Assembly (NCBI GenBank): GCA_963989245.1
Contig: OZ022342.1
Span: 16,859,581 to 16,923,580, forward strand
DNA length: 64,000 nt
Reading direction: 5' to 3'
From: Nansenia antarctica
Lineage: Eukaryota > Chordata > Actinopteri > Argentiniformes > Microstomatidae
Shown one piece after another: positions 36,491-47,942 of the stretch; position 1 is the stretch's first letter, and each line of letters begins with the position of its first letter. The notes under the pieces were generated by a model. The model searched no databases. It was not told where the DNA came from and saw only the letters and a list, made by a program, of their open reading frames with translations. Position numbers and translations under genes: made by a program.

Positions 36491-38458
36491 GTACTGGGAT
36501 GATGACGGATTTGTCAGCCTTCAAACAGAGTAGTCCCAACACAAACATCATACAACATATGATATACCATATAGTCATTAAGCATATAAGCATTCATTCA
36601 TGTTGCATGTTTGATACTGCTCCTTTTATCAGAATATTTGTTTGTAAAACTGTGTGGAAGAGATGCAGTATATATTCCTATTGAAAGAATGATGGACAGC
36701 ACATGCATACAGATTAGAACGGTGTTTGAACCCAGACAGAGGGATCATAGTTAATAATGCATTTGAGCTGAATCATACCCTCTGCATGTTAATGTTAGAC
36801 TTCACCCAAAGGAAAACCCGGGGTTTTCTCGTCTCTGGTTAAGAGCCTTTGAACTGTCAAGCGAGCCTCTCTCTTTGTCTAAAGCAGTATAGCTGCCTCT
36901 GCATGTGAGATTACCCCTCCCTCCCTCTATAAGCGTTGTCATGCAGTGTATTTCTCCCACTCTACCTCATCCCTAAACACCAGCATAACTAATCCACGTA
37001 CATCCTCCTCACCACCCAAATTACCACCCAAGTGACTTGGTTCTCTTTGTTTGCCTCGCAGCATTCTTGTTTAGGATTAGTTATGTAACTGTTTCTTCCC
37101 AGCTCTTCAAAAAACTCTGATCAAGCTGTTTCCTTGTCAGCACCTGCTACAAGCTCTCACCCTGAAAAGGTTTTATCAAAGGATTTAGCTCTCTTCCCTG
37201 AAATGAAACTTTGTGGATTTCAAGGGTAATTTGGGAGGGTTTGCTTGTATTTGTTACATATAAGCCTAGCTTCCAACAGTAGCCAACTGGGTGAGTGTAA
37301 CATGGTGCTATGTGTATGTGTATGACAACTGATCTATACTGTAGACTTCTGAGAAGACTTATTCACTGTTGAATGCTAAAATGCCCCCTAGAGAGCATTT
37401 CTACTATCAGTGCTATTGTCATCTTTTGAAAATGCCATGTCTGTTCAAACGATCAAACAGTTTCATTATGGTGAAGAATGACGTTGTGTTATGTGTTTCT
37501 CTAACTTGTTGAGCCTGTTTCAAATGTAGTAAGCAACAGTATGTTAGCGAGTCAGAGCCTGACGATTGACAGAGGGAGCTAAAAGAGATGAAACTATAAA
37601 AATGTAATTGTTTTAATGACACCATGACCTTAGTTGGACTCAGTAGTGACAAGAATCTCTACTGTAATTGTATATCATCTATCACAGACCGCAGTTGCCG
37701 TGGTAGCAATTCATGTGTGACTCCATGGTCATAGTGGAAATTGATGACATTTCAATTATGCTTGTCATTTTTTATCTCTCAGCTGCAGGTGTTGGGCATC
37801 GGACACACATATTGTAAGGGCACACTTATTGTTAAACTGACATCATTATTTAGTGCAATGTCAGATGAATCAAAACAATCTAATATAATTATATTATGTA
37901 CGTAATTGGAATTTGGATATTGCAATGGGATCATGAGGTTCATGGCCATGGTTTGGTAAATTGGACAGCAAGTTTGTAATTGACCTTTTCATACCCTCTA
38001 CCCCCCTTTACAGTTTCTCTACTGTATATTATTTTATTTTTTATTTATTTTTTAATAATAAATATAATAATTCTTCCTTCTTCTAGCATTATGACTGCCA
38101 ATGGCCCATGGCCCTATAGCATAGATTATAGCATAGCTATACCTATAGCATAGTCGCTTTGAATAAATGCATCTGCTAAATACCAAAAATGTAATGTAAA
38201 TGTAAATGAGAAAAATGTGAATAGTGTTCACTAAAATATAGAGAAAAAGGGGGACAGAAATTAAATGTCTGTACAATAAAAACTATTTGTGAGTCGTCAC
38301 CATAGTTTCACTTCAGGAGTATGGATGAATCAGACAGAGAACATGATCTCCACATTGCTGCCGTATCTTAACTTACTTACAACAGTTTGCAGAGAACTAC
38401 TATTACTATCATTTTAGAGAATGTCCAGTGCAGTGCCTTTATGTCCAGTGTTTTAGAT
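36491..38458. other. Intergenic, no gene recognised
   Basis: AT-rich. Apart from a reverse SINE/LINE tail at 38152-38207 (AGTCGCTTTGAATAAATGCA), I see nothing that can be named. Confidence 0.45.
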
Positions 38459-40049
38459 ACAGTGCCCTGCTTAAGTAATGGACAGTGAAGCATTTTCTTC
38501 TTCTTTAGGCTCTATACTCCAAACCCTTGTATTTTAAATCAAACAATTACAAGGAGGTGAAAGTAAAGATTCTCATTGTCATGTACATGTTGCTATCACA
38601 TTACAACACTTTTTATAGTCTTATATTTATACTTTATAGTTACCACTATTTTAGGTAAAAAAAAGTGATGGGACAGATTTATCAAATGTCAAAATTAAGC
38701 ACTCATGTTTAGTATTTGGTCGACCATCCTATGCATGCAATAACCGCCTGGAATCTATGACCCATTGACCCCATCAGACACTGTGTGTGTTCTCTGGTGA
38801 TGCTCTGCCAGGCCTGTACTGCAGGCATCTTCAGTTGTTTTGAGGACGTTATGCCTTAGGTCTCCCCTTTAGATAATTAAATGCATGTTTAATAGGATTT
38901 AATTAAATTTGGAGATGAACTTAGCCAGTCAACAACTTTCCACTTATTGGCCCTGAAAAAACTCTCTAGTTGTTTGGCAGTATGTTATGGCTCATTGTCC
39001 TGCTGTATGATAAAGCGCTGTCCAATGAATTTGGAGGCATTTGCTTGTACTTGGGCTGACAAGATGTTTCTGTCCATTTCAGAATTCATCCTGCTGCTGC
39101 TGTCAGCAGTTACATCATCAATGAAGACAAGTGAGCCAGTTCCAGTGGAAGCCGTACATGCCCAAGCCATAACACCCCCTTCACCATAGTTGACAGATGA
39201 GGTGGTATGCTGTGGATATTGGGCGGTTCCTTTTTTCTCCACACTTTACTCTTGCCATCACTCTGGTACATGTTAATTTTTGTCTCATCTGTCCTGCTTT
39301 TATGTACTTTTTAGCAAACCATAACCTGACCATCGTGTTTTTTTAGCTACTGGTTTTTACCTTGTAGCCTCTGTATTCTGCCGGTGATGTATTCTGCAGA
39401 TGGTAGTCTCTGACACGTTCACGCCTCCCTCCTGGAGAGCGCTCCTGAACTGTGGGACAGCCTCCCTCCTGGAGAGCGCTCCTGAACTGTGGGACTCCCT
39501 CCTGGAGAGTGCTCCTGAACTGTGGGACAGCCTCCCTCCTGGAGAGTGCTCCTGAACTGTGGGACAGTTGTTTTCCCTCCTGGAGAGTGCTCTGAACTGT
39601 GGGACAGTTGTTTTGGGGGTTTTCTTAATCATGGTGAGCATTCTTCTGTCATCCACTGTAGAAGTCTTCTTTAGACTTACCAGTGCTTTCCCTCACCAAT
39701 GCTTTCGTTCATTTTAATGATGTTCAAAACTGTTGATTTTGGTCAGTTAAAGGTTTTGGCTATATGTTTCCGATTGATTCTCTCTGATCCTCATGTTGAC
39801 AGACAAGATAGCAAACACAAAGCCTAAAATCAATACTAGACATTGAGAACTCTCTTATGGCTGTGCAAATGTTGTGGCGGAACACAGGTGACAAACAAGA
39901 AACACCATTCAAGCCAATTGTCCCATCACTTTTGGCACCCTGAAACAAGGAGACTATGAATAGAAAGTGTTGTAATTTTTGAATGGTGAAACCAATGTAC
40001 ACAGAAACCTTCAAATGAAAGCTGATAATCTCTACTTTAACCTCCACAG
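38459..40049 (-). mobile_element. Tc1-like transposon with long inverted repeats, decayed
   Basis: The left end CAGTGCCCTGCTTAAGTAAT follows TA. Long, diverged inverted repeats are seen: AAAGTGATGGGACAG near 38662 matches the reverse complement of TTGTCCCATCACTTTT near 39918, and the segment near 38553 matches that ending at about 40049. The extreme right terminus appears to be lost. The minus strand encodes transposase pieces: an N-terminal DNA-binding part with VNVSETTICRIHH (about 39660-39360) and a later part with GGVMAWACTASTGTG (about 39240-38985). The first piece contains an internal tandem expansion, annotated separately. Confidence 0.8.
39418..39620 (-). repeat. 37-bp tandem repeat inside transposase gene
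   Basis: About five copies of a unit beginning CCTCCCTCCTGGAGAGCGCT and ending CTGTGGGACAG. In the transposase frame each unit encodes roughly VPQFRSALQEGG, a segment normally present once just before VNVSETTIC. Copies differ by point changes and small indels that disrupt the frame. Confidence 0.85.
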
Positions 40050-41640
40050 CTCTTTTCGCCTCTCAAGATGTTGAGAATAGAATGTATATTCTATTTAGAG
40101 AATAATGTTTGTGTGGCTTTTTATAACTTGAGCTTGGAGGGAAAAGAAAGAGGGAGAGAGAGAGAGAGAGAGGAAGATTAAAGTTAAAAGGCGTTCTGCA
40201 CTGGTAGACCCCACTCTCAATTATTAGAACGAAATATGCTTATTTTTACACTTTGCTGATTAACATTTAAACAACCAGGCAACTCCTGTGAAATCGTCAT
40301 GTATCTTTTATTGGGCGGAGTGGGACAGTGCAATCCTCCCTAGACAAAGAGTAGTCAGTGATGCAGGGAAGGATGAGGAAGCCCTGCTCTGGAGGACCAT
40401 AAAGCAGCTGAACCAATGACATGGTGCATTAAGTGGAGGGATGAAAAGATGAGGCACGCTCAAACCCTGAAACCCCCAAAGACTGGAACGAGCCATTTCC
40501 CCTCAGTTAGCTTCTCTGCATTCAATATGCAGAGTCTCCACTGTAGAGTAGTGATGCAATCTCAACAGGAGCAGTTGGTGTGCAACTGTATCAAGTGCCT
40601 CAATCGTATATCAACAACACAGTTGGCCTTCCCCAAGCTCCAAGCATTACCAAATTCTATGGAAACACTCTTCCTCCGCCGATTACACTCCCATCCACTC
40701 CCACAATACTGAATCCCAATATCCCTTTTATACATCTAATCTGCTGTCTCTGAGGGAATCATTCCCCCACATGGTCGCTGTTCATATCACTTCCTCTGCT
40801 CTGGCCCTCTAGTGGTGGAATGGGAACTTCATTACCAGGAATACAGAAATGGTTTTTCTCCCATAAATATGAATAATGGTTGTTGTCTGCCCTCTTGTGG
40901 TATGTTCTCCACAGTGATGTCCACTGATGAACTTTTGTTTTATTGCAATTATAAGACATGTTTCTATTGACAAAGTTATACCGGTGCGTACACTTTCAGT
41001 GTAGGCTATCCAATGTATGAAAATGTCCAACCAAAAAGAAAAAAGAAAAACTGGCTGCTGTTATAATTTATGATACATTACATGCCACATAATTATTCAG
41101 GGGTTTGTAAAAGGTATAGGCTATCCATAAGGAGAATATTCAGGCGTGGAGTCATTTCGATATTTGAAAGTCACTTTTAAGTTTTATTGGAATTGGCCCC
41201 AACCTCAGTAACATTTGGTTGGGATAGTCCAAAATTGAAATATGGAGAGGGGGGGGGGGCTGTAGAAATAAATATTGTTGGATATTTTTGTATGTGTGGT
41301 TAGTCAATTAGAATACAGTTAACTTCCTAATTAAATTAGCGTTTATGGCTAACATGCATTGGATTCAAAAGTGGTAGAATGAGTCAAATTTAAGTCATTT
41401 GGGCCTAATACCGGATCTGGACAATATAACCGTGCCTGCATCCACACCGGTACACCGGTATGCTCTTGTTCTGACAGAGGGTGAAACCTGCAGCTTTTTT
41501 AACCTGTCGATAATATTTTATCATATCTATATTAACCTATAGTTAGTTCAATTCGTATGAGTTTAGATTAATAGGGAATAACATTACTCATCGATACAGT
41601 TGGGTAAAACGCATATAATGCAAGTTCACACTGAGAGAAC
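40050..41640. other. Intergenic upstream of ppp1r14b
   Basis: No gene or named repeat. A short GA run lies at 40154-40172 and a G run at 41249-41258. Confidence 0.45.
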
Positions 41641-41727
41641 AATAGCGGACTGCAAGCCCGGACTTTAAAGTGCTGATAAAAAGAAAGACCGATAGCCGCA
41701 TCTCTTTTTGACGGACATAGACGGACC
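41640..41727 (+). promoter_or_regulatory. ppp1r14b: Probable 5' UTR / promoter edge of ppp1r14b
   Basis: CpG content rises from about 41640 into the first exon (CGGACTGC, CCCGGAC, ACCGATAGCCGC), consistent with a CpG-type promoter. The ATG sits in a strong context (GGACCATGG). The exact start of transcription is not visible. Confidence 0.5.
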
Positions 41728-43229
41728 ATGGCGGCGATAACTAGCCAGGATTCTGCCGCACAAACGCGGGTCTATTTCCAAACCCCTCCCGGTACCGAGG
41801 ACCCAGTCGTGCAGAAGCAAGGGCGGGTAACCGTGAAATACGATAGAAAGGAGCTGAGGAAGCGGCTCAATTTGGAGGAGTGGATAATTGAGCAGTTAAC
41901 TGATTTATACGACTGTGAGGTAGGCGATGACATTATTATTTTCTTTTTACACTAGGCCTGTTCTCCATGATATTTTTTTAAATATTTTTTTGTCTGGCCC
42001 AAGTTTGACTGGAATTGATGTCAAGGATTGTAGGAATATCAAAACACTACAATAATGTTGTATTTTATATTTAGGCCTACTAATGACAAGATGGGAATTA
42101 CGCAATGTAGGGCGTGGTCACCCTCCTTATAATATTCAGAATTGAATGAATACTCAGATGCTCAAATAGTGAAAGTGATGTCATTCCGTGTGCTCTGCCA
42201 ACAAAAGGTGTGCATGTCATGTATTGAACACTAGGCCCAAGCCATGGCACAATGCTCTAAGTACTGTATGTATGAACGAAGTTCACTATCTGCAAAGCAT
42301 TAGCCTTCACTTGGTCTTTGACAAAGATATAGATAACGTCATCATAATGATACAAATATTACCCCACCCTTTGCTGCTCCTCCTCTTTTGAGACATACTA
42401 TAGTTTTATAGCCCAACACGATGTTTGAATGTATTCAGGCTAGAATGATGGAATCAGTTCATGTACAATATGACCTATCTAATTGAGCAACAGCTTTTTG
42501 GTCATTTGATATATGACTGTAGTAATCCTAATAATGAGCAGCGGTAGCAGGATTTATTGATCAGGTAAGCTATTAGGAACAAATATACAGCTATACAGCA
42601 CTAGTACATTACTGGACTTGTAATGAAATTGACCATTGACCGTGTCAAATTGTCCTCAAGAGACCATTTGTGCAGATGAACAGCTAATGACAGACCTAAT
42701 GCAACCTTGGCCGGACCAGAGGATGGCATAGTGAGATATATAATTGTGATTGATCAGAGTTTGATTAAGGGAACAGACCTGGTTCGCTCTGGCTTGTGCC
42801 AGGGAGGGCAGTGTTCAGTGTTTTCTGATAGGTCTATACAGAGTGTGGGCCAAGGCCAACCTCTCCGGGCTCCCCAATAGATATTTGTCCTTTATACTGT
42901 ACATCACCAGTCAAAAACATTTTGTAAGTATTGGATACAAATTGTGCTCTAGTATTGCATATAATTAACTGAATACAAGAGTTGATTTGTATGCATTGGC
43001 TGCTCCTCCATTCAAGTTCAATAATAGTCAATTGAGACAACAGGCAGGAAGGCAGCCAGTGTGGACTGTTAATAATAGTACACAGCACCACACAGAGGGC
43101 TCAACCCATCCTGTTGTTTAGCAACAGAGGCAGGAAGTCAGGGACATGTGAGGGATGTGCAGGGGGAAGACTGGCCTGTTTGATCCGTTGCCTTTTCTGC
43201 TCTGATCAATTGACCATTGTGCTCTATTT

Positions 43230-43299
<70 letters not shown>

Positions 43300-45481
43300 A
43301 ATCCTTCTCTCTCTTTTTCCATCTCCCTCTCTCTCAGGAGGAGGAGATTCCAGAGTTGGAGATAGACGTGGATGAGCTGTTGGATATGCCCACTGATGGA
43401 GACCGGGCCTCCAGGGTCAAGGTGGCAACCAAACCTTCCATTACCTTTTTACCAAATTATAGGAATGATTTGTTTCCACACAGTGTGTAATATTGTAATA
43501 TTGCTGATTATGATGATTATGTTTAATAGGTTTAAAACACAATAATCTAGTCCATTATTTTAAATTTGCATTGACAGACAAATTCTATTTTCAAATTTGC
43601 ACACATACCTCGAACATCTTTGCAAAATCTGAACTTTGAACCTCCCATTGGCATCAATGCATGGTTTACACAACAGTGCCCTGAGAGCCCACTAATTAAT
43701 TGATTTCCATTTTCTTCCACTCTGTTTTTCAGAGTTTGTTGGTTGACTGTTTCAAGCCTACAGATGTAAGTTCAGATGTCAAACTGATTCTTTTCAGCTA
43801 TTGCCATGCTGTTCAATCCCAGGCCATGTTTTTGAAATGAATGATTAGTATTCATTCTACTATTCAAGAGCAGTCTTTACATGAGAACAGTCTTTATATG
43901 AGAACAGTCTTTATATGAGAACAGTCTTTATATGAGAACAGTCTTAACATGAGAACAGTCTTTATATGAGAACAGTCTTTATATGAGAACAGTCTTTATC
44001 TGAGAACAGTCTTTATGAGAACAGTCTTTATATGAGAACAGTCTTTATATGAGAACAGTCTTTATATGAGAACAGTCTTAACATGAGAACAGTCTTAACA
44101 TGAGAACAGTCTTTACACGAGAACAGTCTTTATATGAGAACAGTCTTTATGGGAACAGTCTTTATATGAGAACAGTCTTTATATGAGAACAGTCTTTATC
44201 TGAGAACAGTCTTTACACGAGAACAGTCTTTATATGAGAACAGTCTCTATATGAGAACAGTCTTAACATGAGAACAATCTTTATATGAGAACAGTCTTTC
44301 TATGGGAACAGTCTTTATATGAGAACAGTCTTAACATGAGAACAGTCTTTATCTGAGAACAGTCTTTATATTAGAACAGTCTTTATATGAGAACAGTCTT
44401 TACATGAGAATAGTCTTAAGATGAGAACAGTCTTTATATGAGAACAGTCTTTATCTGAGAACAGTCTTTATATGAGAACAGTCTTTATATGAGAACAGTC
44501 TTTATATGATAACAGTCTTTCTATGGGAACAGTCTTTCTATGAGAACAGTCTTTACATGAGAACAGTCTTATCACAAGAACAGTCTTTATATGAGAACAG
44601 TCTTTATATGAGAACAGTTTTTATATGAGAACAGTCTTTATATGAGAAGTCTTTATATGAGAACAGTCTTTCTATGAGAAGTCTTTATATGAGAACAGTC
44701 TTTATATGAGAACAGTCTTTATCTGAGAACAGTCTTAACATGAGAACAGTCTTTATATGAGAACAGTCTTTATATGAGAACAGTCTTTATCTGAGAACAG
44801 TCTTAACATGAGAACAGTCTTTATATGAGAACAGTCTTTATATGAGAACAGTCTTTCTATGGGAACAGTCTTTATCTGAGAACAGTCTTTATATGAGAAC
44901 AGTCTTTATATGAGAACAGTCTTAAGATGAGAACAGTCTTTATATGAGAACAGTCTTTATATGAGAAGTCTTTATATGAGAACAGTTTTTATATGAGAAG
45001 TATTTATATGAGAACAGTCTTTATATGAGAACAGTCTTTACATGAGAACATTCTTAAGATGAGAACAGTCTTTATATGAGAACAGTCTTTATATGAGAAG
45101 TCTTAAGATGAGAACAGTCTTTATATGAGAACAGTCTTAACATGAGAACAGTCTTTATATGAGAACAGTCTTTATATGAGAACAGTCTTTATCTGAGAAC
45201 AGTCTTTATATGAGAACAGTCTTTACATGAGAACAGTCTTTATATGAGAACAGTCTTTACATGAGAACAGTCTTTATGTGAAAACAGTCTTTACATGAGA
45301 ACAGTCTTAAGATGAGAACAGTCTTTATATGAGAACAGTCTTTACTGTGTATGAGAACAGCCCCACCTAACTCTCTATTATTTATATACCCCAGGACTTT
45401 GTTACGGCACTCCTGGAGAAGGTTAAAGGTCTGCAGAAACTCAGCACTCCTCCCAAAAAGAATGAAAAATCTCCCCCTTAG
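41728..45481 (+). CDS. ppp1r14b: Protein phosphatase 1 regulatory inhibitor subunit 14B (PHI-1)
   Basis: Cytosolic inhibitor of protein phosphatase 1/myosin phosphatase, active when a conserved threonine is phosphorylated. Exons: 41728-41919, 43338-43421, 43733-43765, 45395-45481. All introns are phase 0 with GT-AG ends, and the protein is 131 aa. After a short variable N-terminus comes RVYFQTPPG, then the signature QGRVTVKYDRKELRKRL with the regulatory Thr at 35, then LEEWIIEQLTDLYDCEEEEI, the acidic PELEIDVDELLDM segment, LLVDCFKPT, and a tail ending LSTPPKKNEKSPP. Mammalian PPP1R14B is about 147 aa; the difference is a shorter N-terminal low-complexity region. The related 14A/C/D proteins are less likely because the PELEIDVDELLDM and LQKLSTP segments fit 14B best. 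Intron 3 is nearly all minisatellite. Confidence 0.93.
43231..43296 (+). repeat. (CT)n microsatellite before ppp1r14b exon 2
   Basis: Pure CT run on the sense strand, continuing as pyrimidine-rich sequence up to the acceptor CTCTCAG at 43337, so it extends the polypyrimidine tract. Confidence 0.9.
43871..45360. repeat. 17-bp minisatellite filling ppp1r14b intron 3
   Basis: About 1.49 kb of tandem units with consensus AGTCTTTATATGAGAAC (roughly 85-90 copies). Common variants have TTAACATGAG, TTTATCTGAG, TTTACATGAG or TTTCTATGGG in the variable half; some units are 15 bp. The array takes up over 90% of the 1,629-bp intron (43766-45394), beginning about 105 bp after the donor and ending 34 bp before the exon. 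It lacks the unique spacers of a CRISPR array. Confidence 0.97.
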
Positions 45482-47375
45482 CCTCGTGGTATGGCCACCC
45501 AATCAGGCTGCAACCTAGTTCTACACAGGGACACCCAGCTACTCCCAGTCCCTCAGTGTCAGCAGAATCGAGAGAGGGAGGAGGGCAGACCAATCAACTG
45601 TCCACAGCAGGGATTATCTATCTCTTTCTTTGTTTAATCAACGTCTTGTCGATTTATAACCATATTATACAGCTGTAAGTGATGAGTGTTCTACTAATAG
45701 CATAATTTAGTATAGCAGTGATAAAACAATGTGTTGACAAAACATGAGAAAAAACATGATAACATTTAACTTGAGCTATAAGTCGCAAGCAAAGCAAGAT
45801 ACCTGTTACATACATTTCATGATAGCTCATAGCAAGTTATGACATAGGAACATTATGCAGTCTTACCAAAGCTAACTCATTTGCTAGTCGATTTGCTGGC
45901 GTACATTTTTTTGTGACATCTTAAAATTATCAATGACTTGTAATGGCAGGACACATCGTTTATTACAATGGAATTTATAATTCAAGTTAAGTGTTAAAAT
46001 TGTTACTGAGGATACTTAACGTGACATACGGTAGTTAATGCAGTTAAAGTATGTTTAGTGAGTTCAAGCTGAGTAGTGTAACACACAGGAACCACATAGA
46101 GACAAATGTGGTAAAAGAATAATGTTACCCTGTAAGTCATCATCTGTCTTTTGTCTGTTTTTTGTGGGGATAGCTTGACCGTCTTTGTAATATTTTTTAC
46201 CTAACTCCTGGAATTAACAATAATTAACATAATTTCTACCAGTTTTCTGTATTATACTTTTGTTTTGACTTGGGCAAGTGTGGACAGCGGTAAACACAAA
46301 CACCAGCATGTCACACATTGGCCACTGTTTTAACTACTTGCAAACTTTGAGGAATGAATGGCTGTTTTTACAATATGAAAAACTACCTAAAACTGCATAA
46401 AAACTAACATGAATTAAAATTGTTTAAATAAATCTTAACTATCACATTTCAACAGGGCTAGAGTATATGAAGTAACAACACAGTCACTTTGATATGTTTT
46501 TGTATAGGTAACAGTTTTAACACTTGCAGTCTTGCAGTTCATTATGTAAACTTGCTTCTACTCATCGGTTAGGGTTCGATTTTTTTTGCAGTTATTTATT
46601 TTTTTGGTAACAAATCTATTTGCATTACCATCACAGGAACACATTCTCAATGTTCCCTTTGAGACCTACTGTAAAATATGTTATATGTTTTCATCTTACT
46701 GTAATACTCCACCCCTGTGCCTGATGGGGTTTCCTCTGTTCCTCTGAGACCTGGCCTAAGCGAGTAGAAAGGCATTTGCTTTATATAGCTTTTTATTTGT
46801 TCCTTAAACCAAATAAACCAATCTGTCATTAATCATAAACACTGCAAATTGGGACTTGTAAGGCCTTAGAGGATAACTCTTGATGATTGTATTGACTATT
46901 GTTTTTGAAGCAATGTCTTTGTAAGATATGAGATAGTTGGTCCTAAAGTAAATCTATTCAACATGCAGATTTTGACTGTAACCAAGTTTCCTGCATCTGT
47001 CAACTGACTGTTTCTACTGTACTATATGACTACCATTACCTGTACCATTACTTACTACTCCATTGTGACTTAATGTTCTAATCTCCCTTGTGGGTAGCAC
47101 AGCTAAAGACACTTCTCCTTGGCGGCTATTAGTTTCCTAGTGCAGTGTATATCCTGTAGGCCAGGCCTGTCATATGGTGGAAGACTGAATCAAACCATTG
47201 ACAGGGTCACTACATTATCTGCTGGATGAAGTGACTGCATCATTAGTTGTGTCTGAGTGATAAACATGTGATTCCAAAACTGTAGTGATTTAATGTAGCA
47301 ATACTCACTGGTGCTATTTGCCAATTTGTTACATTTTTATGAAAAATCAATAAAAGTGTTTTACCTACTCTCCTA
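45482..47375 (+). other. ppp1r14b: Probable ppp1r14b 3' UTR
   Basis: AT-rich non-coding sequence after the stop. AATAAA-type signals occur near 46428, 46811 and 47349-47354 (the last followed by TGTTTT). Which one is used cannot be seen. Confidence 0.5.
47349..47354 (+). terminator. ppp1r14b: Candidate polyadenylation signal of ppp1r14b
   Basis: AATAAA with a TGTTTT downstream element, the most distal signal before the fkbp2 territory. Confidence 0.4.
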
Positions 47376-47425
47376 TGTGATACATTTCTTCAGAAAATAA
47401 ACAAATGGTCTTTGAAAATCAACCT

Positions 47426-47431
47426 TTTAAT
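47426..47431 (-). terminator. fkbp2: Candidate polyadenylation signal of fkbp2
   Basis: TTTAAT on the plus strand reads ATTAAA on the minus strand, the commonest variant signal, about 510 bp after the fkbp2 stop. No canonical AATAAA was seen closer on that strand. Confidence 0.35.
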
Positions 47432-47942
47432 CAGTTTCAATATAATTAAATCAAATTGAAATAAATCAAATTTGTTTTAGCAATTCACAACCTGTTACAA
47501 AACATTCATTAGATATAAAAAGATATCACTTTTTTACTGCTTCCTACAGGTTTATAATAAGGCTGGCAAATTAGTCAAAGTATGAGCAACACTTGATGTC
47601 ACAGAACAAATATTGGACAAAACAGAAGAGACCAGGGAGAGAGGCAGGTGGCAGCATTGAATGCTGCATCAAAACGGATTATTTGCTTACTGAAACTACA
47701 TTTTAATTGTATACTTAATTCCAAAATAATACATCCATAGTAATCTACAGTAGAACACTAAGATGCAGGGTCTTCAGAAGAATGTACCATTCACAGTATC
47801 TCAGGGCTGGGACTCTGGTGGCAAAGGTCAATGGGTGCCCCTATGAAGAATCAATTCTATGCTTTTAAGAAAGAGAATAATTGTAGGGCACAGTAACCTC
47901 AAGCAAGCATTAAGAGGCAACTTATTTTGAGTTTAATTCTCA

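Noticed and set aside
43871..45360. CRISPR-like array
   Set aside because: Units are contiguous with no unique spacers, inside a vertebrate intron. It is a minisatellite.
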